Of a DNA stretch of 7,462 nucleotides, positions 1 through 6,378 are shown piece after piece. The stretch is taken from NCBI GenBank assembly GCA_944358275.1, contig CALVQZ010000149.1, positions 1 to 7,462 on the forward strand, written 5' to 3'. The position numbers and the translations under genes were made by a program. Source of the stretch: an uncultured Bacilli bacterium. GTDB taxonomy: Bacteria > Bacillota_I > Bacilli_A > RF39 > UBA660. Each line of letters begins with the position of its first letter. Positions within the stretch are counted from its first letter, which is position 1. The notes under the pieces are model-generated. The model did no database searches. It was not told the origin of the DNA and saw only the letters and a program-made list of their open reading frames with translations.

Positions 1-3
1 ATA

Positions 4-375
4 ATGAAAAGAGGATTTACTTTAGTAGAATTACTTGCCACAATATTCATTTTAGGGCTTCTTATAATAATTGCAGTTCCAAAGGTTAATACTCTAATAT
101 CAAATAGTAAAAAGAATGTATGTGATAGTATACTCACGAGCATAGAAGATGCGGCAGAAGGGTATGTATACAAAAACACAAGTGAAGTTGATAGTGCTAT
201 AACTAGTAATGGATATTTTGAAATCAATTTACTAACTCTTCAAGAAGAAGATTTATTGGAAGTTAATTTAGAAAATCCGTATACTAATGAAAATATAGAT
301 AATACTAATGTAGTAAAAATAACAAAGAGTGGAAATAAATATGAATATACATATATGGGAGATGATTGTAAATGA
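4..375 (+). CDS. Type IV prepilin-like protein (pseudopilin)
   Basis: The 123-residue product starts with a classic class III signal: a short basic leader (MKRG), then FTLVELL. Prepilin peptidase would cut after Gly4 and methylate Phe5; Glu9, the mature Glu5, is present. A hydrophobic helix covers about residues 5-26, ending at AVPK, and would anchor the protein in the membrane before assembly into a pilus or competence pseudopilus. The rest is a short, polar, Asn-rich domain with Cys40 and Cys122, which could form a disulfide outside the cell. The ATG lies only 3 bases into the window, so its ribosome binding site and any upstream pilus genes are out of sight. Its TGA stop overlaps the pgk start by four bases (ATGA), which implies translational coupling. 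ComGC-like, minor pilin and other T4P-like roles cannot be told apart here. Confidence 0.87.
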   Translation: MKRGFTLVELLATIFILGLLIIIAVPKVNTLISNSKKNVCDSILTSIEDAAEGYVYKNTSEVDSAITSNGYFEINLLTLQEEDLLEVNLENPYTNENIDNTNVVKITKSGNKYEYTYMGDDCK

Positions 376-1556
376 AAAAGAATATAACAGACTATAAAGT
401 AAAAGATAAAAGAGTAATTATTAGATGTGATTTAAATGTTCCAATTAAAGATGGAGTTATTACAGATGATACTAGAATAAAAGCAAGTGTTGAAACAATT
501 GAACATTTGATATATGGTGGTGCTAAAGTAATCGTATTATCTCATTTAGGTAGAGTTAAAGAAGAACAAGATAAATTAACTAATTCTTTAAGGCCAGTTG
601 CAAAAAGATTAAGTGAATTACTTAATAAAGAAGTTAAATTTATACCTTATACAAGAGGTCCTGAAGTAGAAACTGCAATTAACAGCATGACACCTGGGGA
701 TATTATAATGTTAGAAAATACTAGATTTGAAGATTTAAATGGTAAGTTAGAAAGCGGATGTGATCCTGAACTTTCTAAATATTGGGCTTCATTAGGCGAA
801 ATATTTGTAAATGATGCATTTGGTACTCTTCATAGAAAACATGCATCTAATGTAGGTATAGCAAGTATTCTTCCTAGTGCATTAGGCTTCTTAGTAAAAG
901 AAGAAGTAGAAAAAATAACAAGTGCACTTGATAATCCAGAAAGGCCACTAGTAATAATGCTTGGTGGAGCAAAAGTTAGTGATAAGATTGGTGTAATAGA
1001 AAATGCAGTAAAAATAGCAGATAAAGTACTTATTGCAGGAGGAATGCACTATACATTCTATAAAACTATGGGCTATGAAGTAGGTCTTTCTATAGTAGAT
1101 GAGGAAAGTATTGATTTTTGTAAAAATATACTAAGTACTTACAAAGATAAAATTGTACTTCCAGAAGATATAGTTGTTGCAAGTTCAATGACAGAATCAG
1201 CAAGTACAAGACTAGCAACAAAAGAAACTATTTCGAAAAATGATATTGGAGTAGATATTGGTGTTGCAACACAAAATCAATTTAAATCAATTTTGTCAAA
1301 TGCAAATACTATAATATGGAATGGACCAATAGGTGTTTTTGAAATTGCTAAATTTTCACTAGGCACAAGAAAAATAGTAGAAACATTATCTAACTGTAAA
1401 GCTAAAATAGTAGTAGGTGGAGGCGACACTATTGCAGCATTAAATAAATTTGGTTTTAGTAACAAAAAAGCACACATATCAACAGGTGGAGGAGCATCAC
1501 TTGAAATGTTAGAAGGTAAAGAATTACCAGGATTGAAAGTAATTACTGATAAATAA
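372..1556 (+). CDS. pgk: Phosphoglycerate kinase
   Basis: Cytosolic glycolytic enzyme that moves the acyl phosphate of 1,3-bisphosphoglycerate to ADP, giving ATP and 3-phosphoglycerate. The 394-residue length is normal. Visible family blocks in order are RCDLNVP (18-24), SHLGR (57-61), LENTRF (114-119), FVNDAFGTLHRKHAS (145-159) with substrate-binding Arg118 and Arg155, GGAKVSDKI (198-206), the nucleotide-binding WNGPIGVFE (316-324), GGGDT (349-353) and STGGGASLE (370-378). The stretch normally reading like DIGPKT is DIGVAT (295-300), a mild deviation near the ADP site. The ATG overlaps the stop of the pilin gene and is preceded by GGAG at 358-361 inside that gene. A glycosyltransferase gene follows after 14 bases and tpiA after that, so the gene sits in a glycolytic/lipid operon. 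Identity is certain; activity is inferred from the intact motifs. Confidence 0.99.
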   Translation: MKKNITDYKVKDKRVIIRCDLNVPIKDGVITDDTRIKASVETIEHLIYGGAKVIVLSHLGRVKEEQDKLTNSLRPVAKRLSELLNKEVKFIPYTRGPEVETAINSMTPGDIIMLENTRFEDLNGKLESGCDPELSKYWASLGEIFVNDAFGTLHRKHASNVGIASILPSALGFLVKEEVEKITSALDNPERPLVIMLGGAKVSDKIGVIENAVKIADKVLIAGGMHYTFYKTMGYEVGLSIVDEESIDFCKNILSTYKDKIVLPEDIVVASSMTESASTRLATKETISKNDIGVDIGVATQNQFKSILSNANTIIWNGPIGVFEIAKFSLGTRKIVETLSNCKAKIVVGGGDTIAALNKFGFSNKKAHISTGGGASLEMLEGKELPGLKVITDK

Positions 1557-1570
1557 AAATAGGAGTATTT

Positions 1571-2785
1571 ATGCGTATAGGTATATTTACAGAAGTGTAT
1601 GAACCATATGTTTGTGGGGTTGTCACAAGTATAAAAATGCTAAAAAAATCATTAGAAGAACTAGGTCATACTGTATATATAGTAACTATAAATCAAGATA
1701 AATTTAAATATAATTATGATGAAAAAGAAAAAATACTAAGGGTGCCTGGTATTGAATCAAGAATTTATAATGACCTTAAAATAAGCAGTATTTATCCATT
1801 AAAATATACGAATAAAATTAGAAAATGGAAATTAGATATAATACATACTCATACAGAAGGTAGTATTGGAACATATGGAAGATTACTAGCTAAGCAATTT
1901 AATATACCAGTTGTACACACATATCACACTATGTATGAAGATTATGTATATTTAGTTACTAAGGGTCATTTTGATAAAATTGCTAAGAAAATTCTAAAAC
2001 ATTTTACATTATTTTATTGTGACAAAATAGTATCCGAACTAATCGTACCTACAAAGAAAACTTATGATTTATTTAAAAGAAAATATGGTGCAAAAAGAGA
2101 AATAAATATCATTCCAACAGGAATAGATATAGATAGATTTAATAAAGGAAATTTTAACAAAAAAGAACTTAAAGACTTAAGAGAAAAATTAGGAATAAGA
2201 AAAGATGATTTTGTACTTTTATCCGTAAGCCGTATATCAAATGCTCAAAAGAATATAAAGTTTTTGATAGATGCACAAAATGAACTTAATGAAAAATATA
2301 AAAATATAAAGTTACTAATCGTAGGAGATGGTCCTGATTTAGAATACTTAAAAGATATGTGTAAAGATAATAAAAATATAATATTTACAGGTATGATTCC
2401 TTGGAATGAAGTAGCGCTTTATTATCAAATAGGGAATGTATTTGTAACTGCATCTAATACAGAAACACAGGGTTTAACTGTAATAGAAGGTCTTGCAGCA
2501 GCTCTTCCTATTGTATGTCTTGATGATGAAAGTTTTAAAGTGTCGGTAATTGATGGATATAACGGGTTTTTCTTTAAAACACAAAAACAATATATAAATG
2601 AAATCTTATCTTTATATAAAGATAAAAATAAATATATTACAATATCAAAACAAGCGTTAAAATCTAGTTTACAATTTTCAATAAAATATTATGGCCAAAA
2701 AATAATAGATGTTTACGAAAAAGCAATTTTAGAAAAGAAAAAACCTATGTTAAAAAAAGTAATAAATAATATGAAAAGAGGTTAA
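1571..2785 (+). CDS. GT4 glycosyltransferase, probable 1,2-diacylglycerol 3-glucosyltransferase
   Basis: A 404-residue GT-B retaining glycosyltransferase. The N-terminal domain has the GIFTEVYEPYVCGVVTSI block (4-21), HTHTEGS (92-98) and HTYHTMYEDY (116-125), which are typical of enzymes that glucosylate diacylglycerol to make membrane glycolipid and lipoteichoic acid anchors, such as the Acholeplasma alMGS type. The C-terminal domain has IPTGIDIDRF (181-190), a VGDGP turn (251-255) and the E-x7-E nucleotide-sugar motif at Glu298 and Glu306. There is no signal peptide or membrane span. The last 30 residues are rich in Lys and could help peripheral membrane binding. AGGAG at 1561-1565 supports the start. 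The gene sits between pgk and tpiA, one base from the latter. Sugar donor and acceptor are inferred from family resemblance; a GT4 enzyme acting on another lipid is possible. Confidence 0.9.
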   Translation: MRIGIFTEVYEPYVCGVVTSIKMLKKSLEELGHTVYIVTINQDKFKYNYDEKEKILRVPGIESRIYNDLKISSIYPLKYTNKIRKWKLDIIHTHTEGSIGTYGRLLAKQFNIPVVHTYHTMYEDYVYLVTKGHFDKIAKKILKHFTLFYCDKIVSELIVPTKKTYDLFKRKYGAKREINIIPTGIDIDRFNKGNFNKKELKDLREKLGIRKDDFVLLSVSRISNAQKNIKFLIDAQNELNEKYKNIKLLIVGDGPDLEYLKDMCKDNKNIIFTGMIPWNEVALYYQIGNVFVTASNTETQGLTVIEGLAAALPIVCLDDESFKVSVIDGYNGFFFKTQKQYINEILSLYKDKNKYITISKQALKSSLQFSIKYYGQKIIDVYEKAILEKKKPMLKKVINNMKRG

Positions 2786-2786
2786 T

Positions 2787-3491
2787 ATGAGCAAATTATT
2801 GATTGCAAATTTAAAAATGAATTTAGAATATAATGATATATTAGAATATAAAAAAATAATAGAAAAAAGTGATATTACAAATTTTATTATTTGTCCGTCT
2901 AATATATATTTAACTACATTATTATCAAAAAAATATCCTGTGTGTGCACAAAATGGACATTATCTAGATTTTGGAGCATTTACAGGAGAAGTTTCATTTA
3001 AACAATTAAAAAGTATTGGAGTAGAATACTGTTTAATTGGGCATAGCGAAAGAAGAAATATTTTTGATGAAAGTGATGATGATGTAAGAAGAAAATTAAA
3101 TTCATGTATAGAAAATGGAATTATACCAATATTATGCGTAGGTGAACATAAAAAAGATAGAGAAAATGAATTAGAAAAAGAAGTTGTAAGTGAACAACTG
3201 CGTTATGCACTAGATAATTTAAAAGTAGATAAATTGATAATTGCATATGAACCAGTATGGGCAATAGGAACAGGTCTTACTCCAATAGAAGAAGACATAA
3301 TAAGTATGCATTCATACATAAAAAGTGTCGTAAAAGATAATACTAAAGATGTAAAGGTGATTTACGGAGGTAGTGTAAATGAAACTAATATAAAAGATAT
3401 ATGCTCTTTAGATAATGTCGATGGTGTACTTATTGGTGGAGCCTCAAATAATCCCAATAATATGTTAAAAATGTATAATTTGGTAAAATAA
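2787..3491 (+). CDS. tpiA: Triosephosphate isomerase
   Basis: Interconverts dihydroxyacetone phosphate and glyceraldehyde 3-phosphate in the cytosol, as a dimer of TIM barrels. The active site is complete: Asn8 and Lys10 in NLKMN (8-12), His86 in IGHSERR (84-90), Glu155 in the YEPVWAIGTG block (154-163, which includes flexible loop 6), and the phosphate-binding YGGSV (193-197) and LIGGAS blocks. At 234 residues it is slightly shorter than the usual 250 or so. The usual NWKMN reads NLKMN, losing the Trp but keeping the catalytic Lys. It starts one base after the glycosyltransferase stop, with an AGAGG at 2777-2781 inside that gene, so translation is probably coupled. It is the last gene of the pilin-pgk-GT-tpiA run; no strong T-tracted terminator follows. 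Confidence 0.98.
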   Translation: MSKLLIANLKMNLEYNDILEYKKIIEKSDITNFIICPSNIYLTTLLSKKYPVCAQNGHYLDFGAFTGEVSFKQLKSIGVEYCLIGHSERRNIFDESDDDVRRKLNSCIENGIIPILCVGEHKKDRENELEKEVVSEQLRYALDNLKVDKLIIAYEPVWAIGTGLTPIEEDIISMHSYIKSVVKDNTKDVKVIYGGSVNETNIKDICSLDNVDGVLIGGASNNPNNMLKMYNLVK

Positions 3492-3511
3492 AATGTAAAT
3501 ATACAAAAAAC

Positions 3512-3554
3512 TTTGTCAAATATTGTTTTATTTTGACAAATATTATGTTATATT
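3512..3554 (+). promoter_or_regulatory. Inverted pair of Spo0A-box-like sites and weak promoter upstream of the small gene
   Basis: TTTGTCAAA (3512-3520) and TTTGACAAA (3532-3540) are exact reverse complements, separated by 11 bases. Each matches the published 0A-box consensus TTTGTCRAA perfectly. A -10-like TATATT lies at 3549-3554 with a poor TTTTAT at the -35 position 17 bases upstream. A poor -35 overlapped by 0A boxes is what a Spo0A-activated promoter would look like. Alternatively the inverted repeat is a weak terminator stem for the tpiA transcript, although no T-tract follows it. One chance copy of the same 9-mer lies inside pgk (1292-1300), so base composition alone can produce it. 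Confidence 0.45.
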
Positions 3555-3587
3555 AAAAGTGTAAAAGAAGAAAGGGCTGTGATAGAA

Positions 3588-3917
3588 ATGAACTCAACTA
3601 AAATATTATTTCTTAAATTCCTTCGTGAGGAAATACAAAGATACACATTTTCAAAAAATGGTATCCAGTCAACCGAAGAAATGTTAAACAAAACTGGGTT
3701 ATTAACTGGGCAAACTATTTCAAGAAATGAAATAGAATCATTATCTTCTTATAGAATGATGAATAGTGATGAAAAAAGTACAGTAAATTCTATTTTAACT
3801 GAGTTACATAATAAAAGCCAAGGAACTGGACAATCGATGAGTAAGGTTTATTCAAAACAAATACAACCTTTAGTTCCAAAAACAGTCGATTCTGCCGATT
3901 ACAAAGACGCAGCATAA
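3588..3917 (+). CDS. Hypothetical small protein upstream of spo0A
   Basis: I do not recognise this family. The ATG at 3588 gives 109 residues; an in-frame GTG at 3579 would add three residues but lies only 2 bases from the AAAGGG (3571-3576), so the ATG is preferred. The product is soluble, with no signal peptide or membrane span. The N-terminal part (1-60) looks helical and mixed in charge, the middle is rich in Ser, Asn, Thr and Glu, and a stretch near residues 75-100 (SQGTGQSMSKV...QPLVPK) looks flexible. No catalytic motif or cysteine pair is seen. Base use is like its neighbours. It is a single-gene unit with its own upstream control region containing two 0A-box-like sites and its own terminator, directly ahead of spo0A. 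A role in the Spo0A pathway is a guess from position only. Confidence 0.78.
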   Translation: MNSTKILFLKFLREEIQRYTFSKNGIQSTEEMLNKTGLLTGQTISRNEIESLSSYRMMNSDEKSTVNSILTELHNKSQGTGQSMSKVYSKQIQPLVPKTVDSADYKDAA

Positions 3918-3930
3918 AATTCTCTTTTAG

Positions 3931-3960
3931 TGTAGTATATCAAAAATACTACATTTTTTT
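3931..3960 (+). terminator. Intrinsic terminator after the small gene
   Basis: TGTAGTAT (3931-3938) pairs perfectly with ATACTACA (3946-3953) around a 7-base loop, giving an 8-bp stem followed by seven T at 3954-3960. It starts 13 bases after the stop codon, so the small gene and spo0A are probably separate transcripts, perhaps with some read-through. Confidence 0.88.
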
Positions 3961-3973
3961 ATTTATGATAAAA

Positions 3974-3982
3974 AACGACAAA
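3974..3982 (-). promoter_or_regulatory. Possible degenerate 0A box upstream of spo0A
   Basis: Read on the minus strand this is TTTGTCGTT, matching seven of nine positions of the 0A consensus TTTGTCGAA, including the TTTGTCG core. It lies about 50 bases before the spo0A start and 19 bases before a -10-like TATATT (4002-4007), a position where autoregulation could act. No convincing -35 hexamer or sigma-H promoter is visible. The match is short and the sequence AT-rich, so this is tentative. Confidence 0.3.
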
Positions 3983-4017
3983 AATAGGCATTATTATGAA
4001 ATATATTTGTATCATAA

Positions 4018-4024
4018 AAGGAGG
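4018..4024 (+). promoter_or_regulatory. Strong Shine-Dalgarno of spo0A
   Basis: AAGGAGG is a near-perfect anti-16S match, 8 bases before the ATG at 4033. It is the strongest ribosome binding site in the window on the + strand and fixes the spo0A start. Confidence 0.85.
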
Positions 4025-4032
4025 AAAAATAA

Positions 4033-4800
4033 ATGACAAAATTATTAGTAATTGACGACAACACAAAATTAGTAGATATGATAGAGGAATATTTCCAAGA
4101 TCATTCGCTTATAAAAGTTAACCTAAAGGCATATTCTGGAGAAGAAGGGATAAAAACTATTGAAAGTAAGATAAATGAATATGATGTAATAATATTAGAT
4201 TTAATAATGCCCAAAAAAGATGGAATATATGTATTAGAAGAAATGAAGAAAAAAGGTATAAATAAACCTGTAATTATATCTACATCATATAATTCAGATG
4301 ACATGATAAGAAGAGTATCAGAGTATGGAGTTCAATATTTTCTTTTAAAACCATATGAACTATCTGACTTAGAAAATAGAATATTAGAATGTGCGAATAT
4401 AGAGAAAAAAGAAAACAAAAATATAAATATATATCACAATAATTTACAAATATCTGTTACAAAGATATTACACGAATTAGGTGTTCCATCACATATAAAA
4501 GGGTATCAATATATAAGAGAAGGAATTATACTTTTATATAACAATCCAGATATGATAGGAGGTATAACTAAAGAATTATATCCAGAAATAGCAAGCGAGT
4601 TTAACACGACTGTATCTAGAGTTGAAAGAGCTATAAGGCATGCAATAGAAGTAAGTTGGAATAGAGGAAACTGGGATCTTATGGAAGAAATATTTGGACA
4701 CAGTGTAGATATAGATAAAGCAAAGCCCACAAACTCAGAATTTATTGTCACAGTAGCAGACAAATTAAGATTAGAATATAGAAAAATGAAAGTAAACTAA
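4033..4800 (+). CDS. spo0A: Sporulation master response regulator Spo0A
   Basis: A 255-residue response regulator of normal Spo0A length. The receiver domain (1-120) has acidic pocket Asp8-Asp9, phosphoacceptor Asp56 in ILDLIMPKKDG, Thr84 and Lys106 in LLKPY, so it should be phosphorylatable. A charged, Asn/Lys-rich linker (about 121-137) leads to the Spo0A C-terminal DNA-binding domain (about 138-251). That domain carries the signature blocks LHELGVPSHIKGY (146-158), the recognition helix region NTTVSRVERAIRHAIEVSW (191-209) and KPTNSEFIVTVADKLRLE near the end. Phosphorylated Spo0A dimerises on 0A boxes and switches on early sporulation and stationary-phase genes. spoIVB, its usual upstream neighbour, is absent: an unknown small gene precedes it and gpmI follows. 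The gene has its own upstream region and ends inside a terminator stem. Whether the organism sporulates cannot be judged from this window. Confidence 0.98.
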   Translation: MTKLLVIDDNTKLVDMIEEYFQDHSLIKVNLKAYSGEEGIKTIESKINEYDVIILDLIMPKKDGIYVLEEMKKKGINKPVIISTSYNSDDMIRRVSEYGVQYFLLKPYELSDLENRILECANIEKKENKNINIYHNNLQISVTKILHELGVPSHIKGYQYIREGIILLYNNPDMIGGITKELYPEIASEFNTTVSRVERAIRHAIEVSWNRGNWDLMEEIFGHSVDIDKAKPTNSEFIVTVADKLRLEYRKMKVN

Positions 4801-4825
4801 TTGAAAATTCAGTTAGTTTTTTTTT
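4794..4825 (+). terminator. Intrinsic terminator overlapping the spo0A stop codon
   Basis: AAACTAA (4794-4800), which includes the last codons and the TAA stop of spo0A, pairs with TTAGTTT (4813-4819). The stem extends inward through 4801-4804 and 4809-4812 with one G-U pair, giving about 11 bp and a 4-base loop. Nine consecutive T (4817-4825) follow. This is a compact terminator. Confidence 0.88.
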
Positions 4826-4828
4826 ACG

Positions 4829-4852
4829 CTCTAATAAAAAGTAGAGTTTTTT
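4829..4852 (+). terminator. Second, weaker terminator hairpin downstream of spo0A
   Basis: CTCTA (4829-4833) pairs with TAGAG (4842-4846) around an A-rich 8-base loop, followed by six T (4847-4852). The 5-bp stem is weak alone but sits just behind the main terminator, as a back-up insulating gpmI from spo0A transcription. Confidence 0.5.
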
Positions 4853-4861
4853 ATATAAAAA

Positions 4862-4870
4862 TGATATAAT
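4862..4870 (+). promoter_or_regulatory. Extended -10 promoter of gpmI
   Basis: TGATATAAT is a perfect TATAAT -10 (4865-4870) with the TGN extension, which compensates for a poor -35 (TAGAGT at 4842-4847, 17 bases upstream). Transcription would start near 4877, leaving a leader of about 28 bases with AGGTGA at 4896-4901 as ribosome binding site. A second TATAAT at 4878-4883 has no -35 or TG extension and is less likely. Confidence 0.7.
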
Positions 4871-4904
4871 ACGATTATATAATCAATGAAAAGATAGGTG
4901 AAAT

Positions 4905-6359
4905 ATGAAAAGAGTAATGTTAGTTATTTTAGATGGAGTAGGAATAAGAAAAGAAATGCACGGTAATGCATTTATGCAGGCAAGTAAACCTACTTTTGAT
5001 TATTTATGGAATGAATATCCACATACTATGCTTAATGCAAGTGGAGAATATGTAGGACTTCCTAAAGGACAAATGGGAAATAGTGAAACTGGGCACTTAA
5101 ATATTGGTGCCGGAAGAATTGTGTATCAACCTCTTGAACTTATAAATAATTATATAAAAACAAATGAGTTCTATAACAATAAAGAATTATTAAAAGTAAT
5201 GAATTATGCAAAAGAAAACAACAAGAAACTACATTTAATTGGTTTAATAAGCGATGGTGGAGTTCATTCACATATAACTCATTTAAAAGCATTATTAAAT
5301 ATGTCTAAGATGAATAATGTAGATAATGTATATATGCACTTAATAACAGATGGTAGAGACACACTTGTAGATAGTGGTGTAAGTTATGTTGAAGAAATAG
5401 AAAAATTAAATATAGGAAGAATATCTACAATATGCGGAAGATACTACACGATGGATAGAGATAAAAACTATGATAGAATTGAAATTGGTTATAATCTAAT
5501 GACAAAGGGAATTGGAAAAAAATATAATAATATAAAAGATGTATTTGATTACAATTACACAAATAATATATATGATGAATTTATAAACCCGAGTCTAATA
5601 GATGATAATGGACTAATAGATAAAGACGATGCGATAATATGGTTTAATTTTAGACCAGATAGAGCAAGACAAATACTAAGTTATTTAATTAAAGATACAA
5701 AGAACATAGTTACGATGATGAGTGTATCAAATGAATTAAATATACCATATGCATTTAAACTAGATGATTTAAAAAATACACTAGGAATGTATTTATCGGA
5801 TAAAGGTATAAAACAATTACGAATATCAGAAACAGAAAAATATGCACATGTTACATATTTCTTTGATGGAGGAAAAGAATTAGATTTAAAAAAATGTGAT
5901 AAAATTCTAATTCATAGTCCAAAAGTAGCAACATATGATTTAAAACCAGAAATGAGTTCTTATGAAGTTACAGATAAATTACTAGAAATAATAGATAATT
6001 ATCAGTACATAATATTAAACTTTGCAAATTGTGATATGGTAGGTCATACAGGAAATATGAAAGCAACTATAAAAGCAGTAGAAAGCGTAGATGCTAATCT
6101 AAAAAGAATATATGAAAAATGCATAAAAGAAGATATTACTCTAGTAGTAACTGCAGATCATGGCAATTCTGAATATATGTTAGATGATAATAATAATGTA
6201 ATAACTTCCCATACTACAAACAAAGTACCATTTATAGTATGTAAAAAAGAAATATCTTTAAAAGAAGGAAAACTTTCAGATATAGCACCAACACTTTTAC
6301 AATTAGGAAATTTAGATACACCAAAAGAAATGACAGGAGAAAGTTTGATAATTAAATAG
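4905..6359 (+). CDS. gpmI: 2,3-bisphosphoglycerate-independent phosphoglycerate mutase
   Basis: Cytosolic, Mn-dependent mutase converting 3- to 2-phosphoglycerate through a phosphoserine intermediate; alkaline phosphatase superfamily. At 484 residues it is some 20-30 shorter than typical, but the active site is complete. Asp10 (LDGVG), catalytic Ser60 (GNSETGH), Asp418 and His419 (TADHGNSE) form one metal site, and Asp377, His381 (CDMVGHTG) and His436 (SHTTN) the other. Substrate residues lie in DGGVHSH (117-123), TDGRDT (148-153), GRYYTMDRD (178-186), FRPDRARQI (249-257) and around Lys312. All metal ligands are shifted by a constant 26 from my recollection of the Geobacillus enzyme numbering, except the N-terminal pair, which is shifted by 2. 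It is transcribed alone from an extended -10 promoter behind the spo0A terminators. In sporeformers this enzyme is known for its pH-sensitive Mn use during sporulation. Confidence 0.98.
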   Translation: MKRVMLVILDGVGIRKEMHGNAFMQASKPTFDYLWNEYPHTMLNASGEYVGLPKGQMGNSETGHLNIGAGRIVYQPLELINNYIKTNEFYNNKELLKVMNYAKENNKKLHLIGLISDGGVHSHITHLKALLNMSKMNNVDNVYMHLITDGRDTLVDSGVSYVEEIEKLNIGRISTICGRYYTMDRDKNYDRIEIGYNLMTKGIGKKYNNIKDVFDYNYTNNIYDEFINPSLIDDNGLIDKDDAIIWFNFRPDRARQILSYLIKDTKNIVTMMSVSNELNIPYAFKLDDLKNTLGMYLSDKGIKQLRISETEKYAHVTYFFDGGKELDLKKCDKILIHSPKVATYDLKPEMSSYEVTDKLLEIIDNYQYIILNFANCDMVGHTGNMKATIKAVESVDANLKRIYEKCIKEDITLVVTADHGNSEYMLDDNNNVITSHTTNKVPFIVCKKEISLKEGKLSDIAPTLLQLGNLDTPKEMTGESLIIK

Positions 6360-6364
6360 TTTTT

Positions 6365-6378
6365 TCAAATGCATTTGA
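6365..6378. repeat. 14-base perfect palindrome just after gpmI
   Basis: TCAAATGCATTTGA reads the same on both strands and starts 6 bases after the gpmI stop, immediately before recognisable DUF4143 sequence. It follows a run of six T, so it is not a terminator in the usual order. It may be a protein-binding site or simply chance. Confidence 0.4.

Noticed and set aside
373..375. Mycoplasma genetic code with TGA as Trp
   Set aside because: TGA ends the pilin gene exactly at the pgk start, and Trp is encoded by TGG in the conserved genes.
1292..1300. TTTGTCAAA, a perfect 0A-box match inside pgk
   Set aside because: It lies deep in coding sequence, far from any start, in one copy; taken as chance. 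It shows that the motif can arise from base composition.
1277..1477. Minus-strand open frame of 66 codons inside pgk
   Set aside because: Lies wholly antisense to a certain gene; no ribosome binding site or family resemblance.
3533..3554. TTGACA (3533-3538) as a -35 for TATATT (3549-3554)
   Set aside because: The spacing is only 10 bases, far short of 16-18, so they cannot form one sigma-A promoter.
3492..3578. Riboswitch or structured leader before the small gene
   Set aside because: Only the 9-base inverted repeat is seen; there is no multi-helix pattern or known aptamer motif.
3986..4001. AGGCATT followed by GAAAT as a sigma-H promoter of spo0A
   Set aside because: The gap between the two elements is too short and the -10 lacks the GAAT consensus.
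4101..4763. Two minus-strand open frames inside spo0A (4101-4304, 4506-4763)
   Set aside because: Antisense shadows of conserved Spo0A domains, with no supporting signals.
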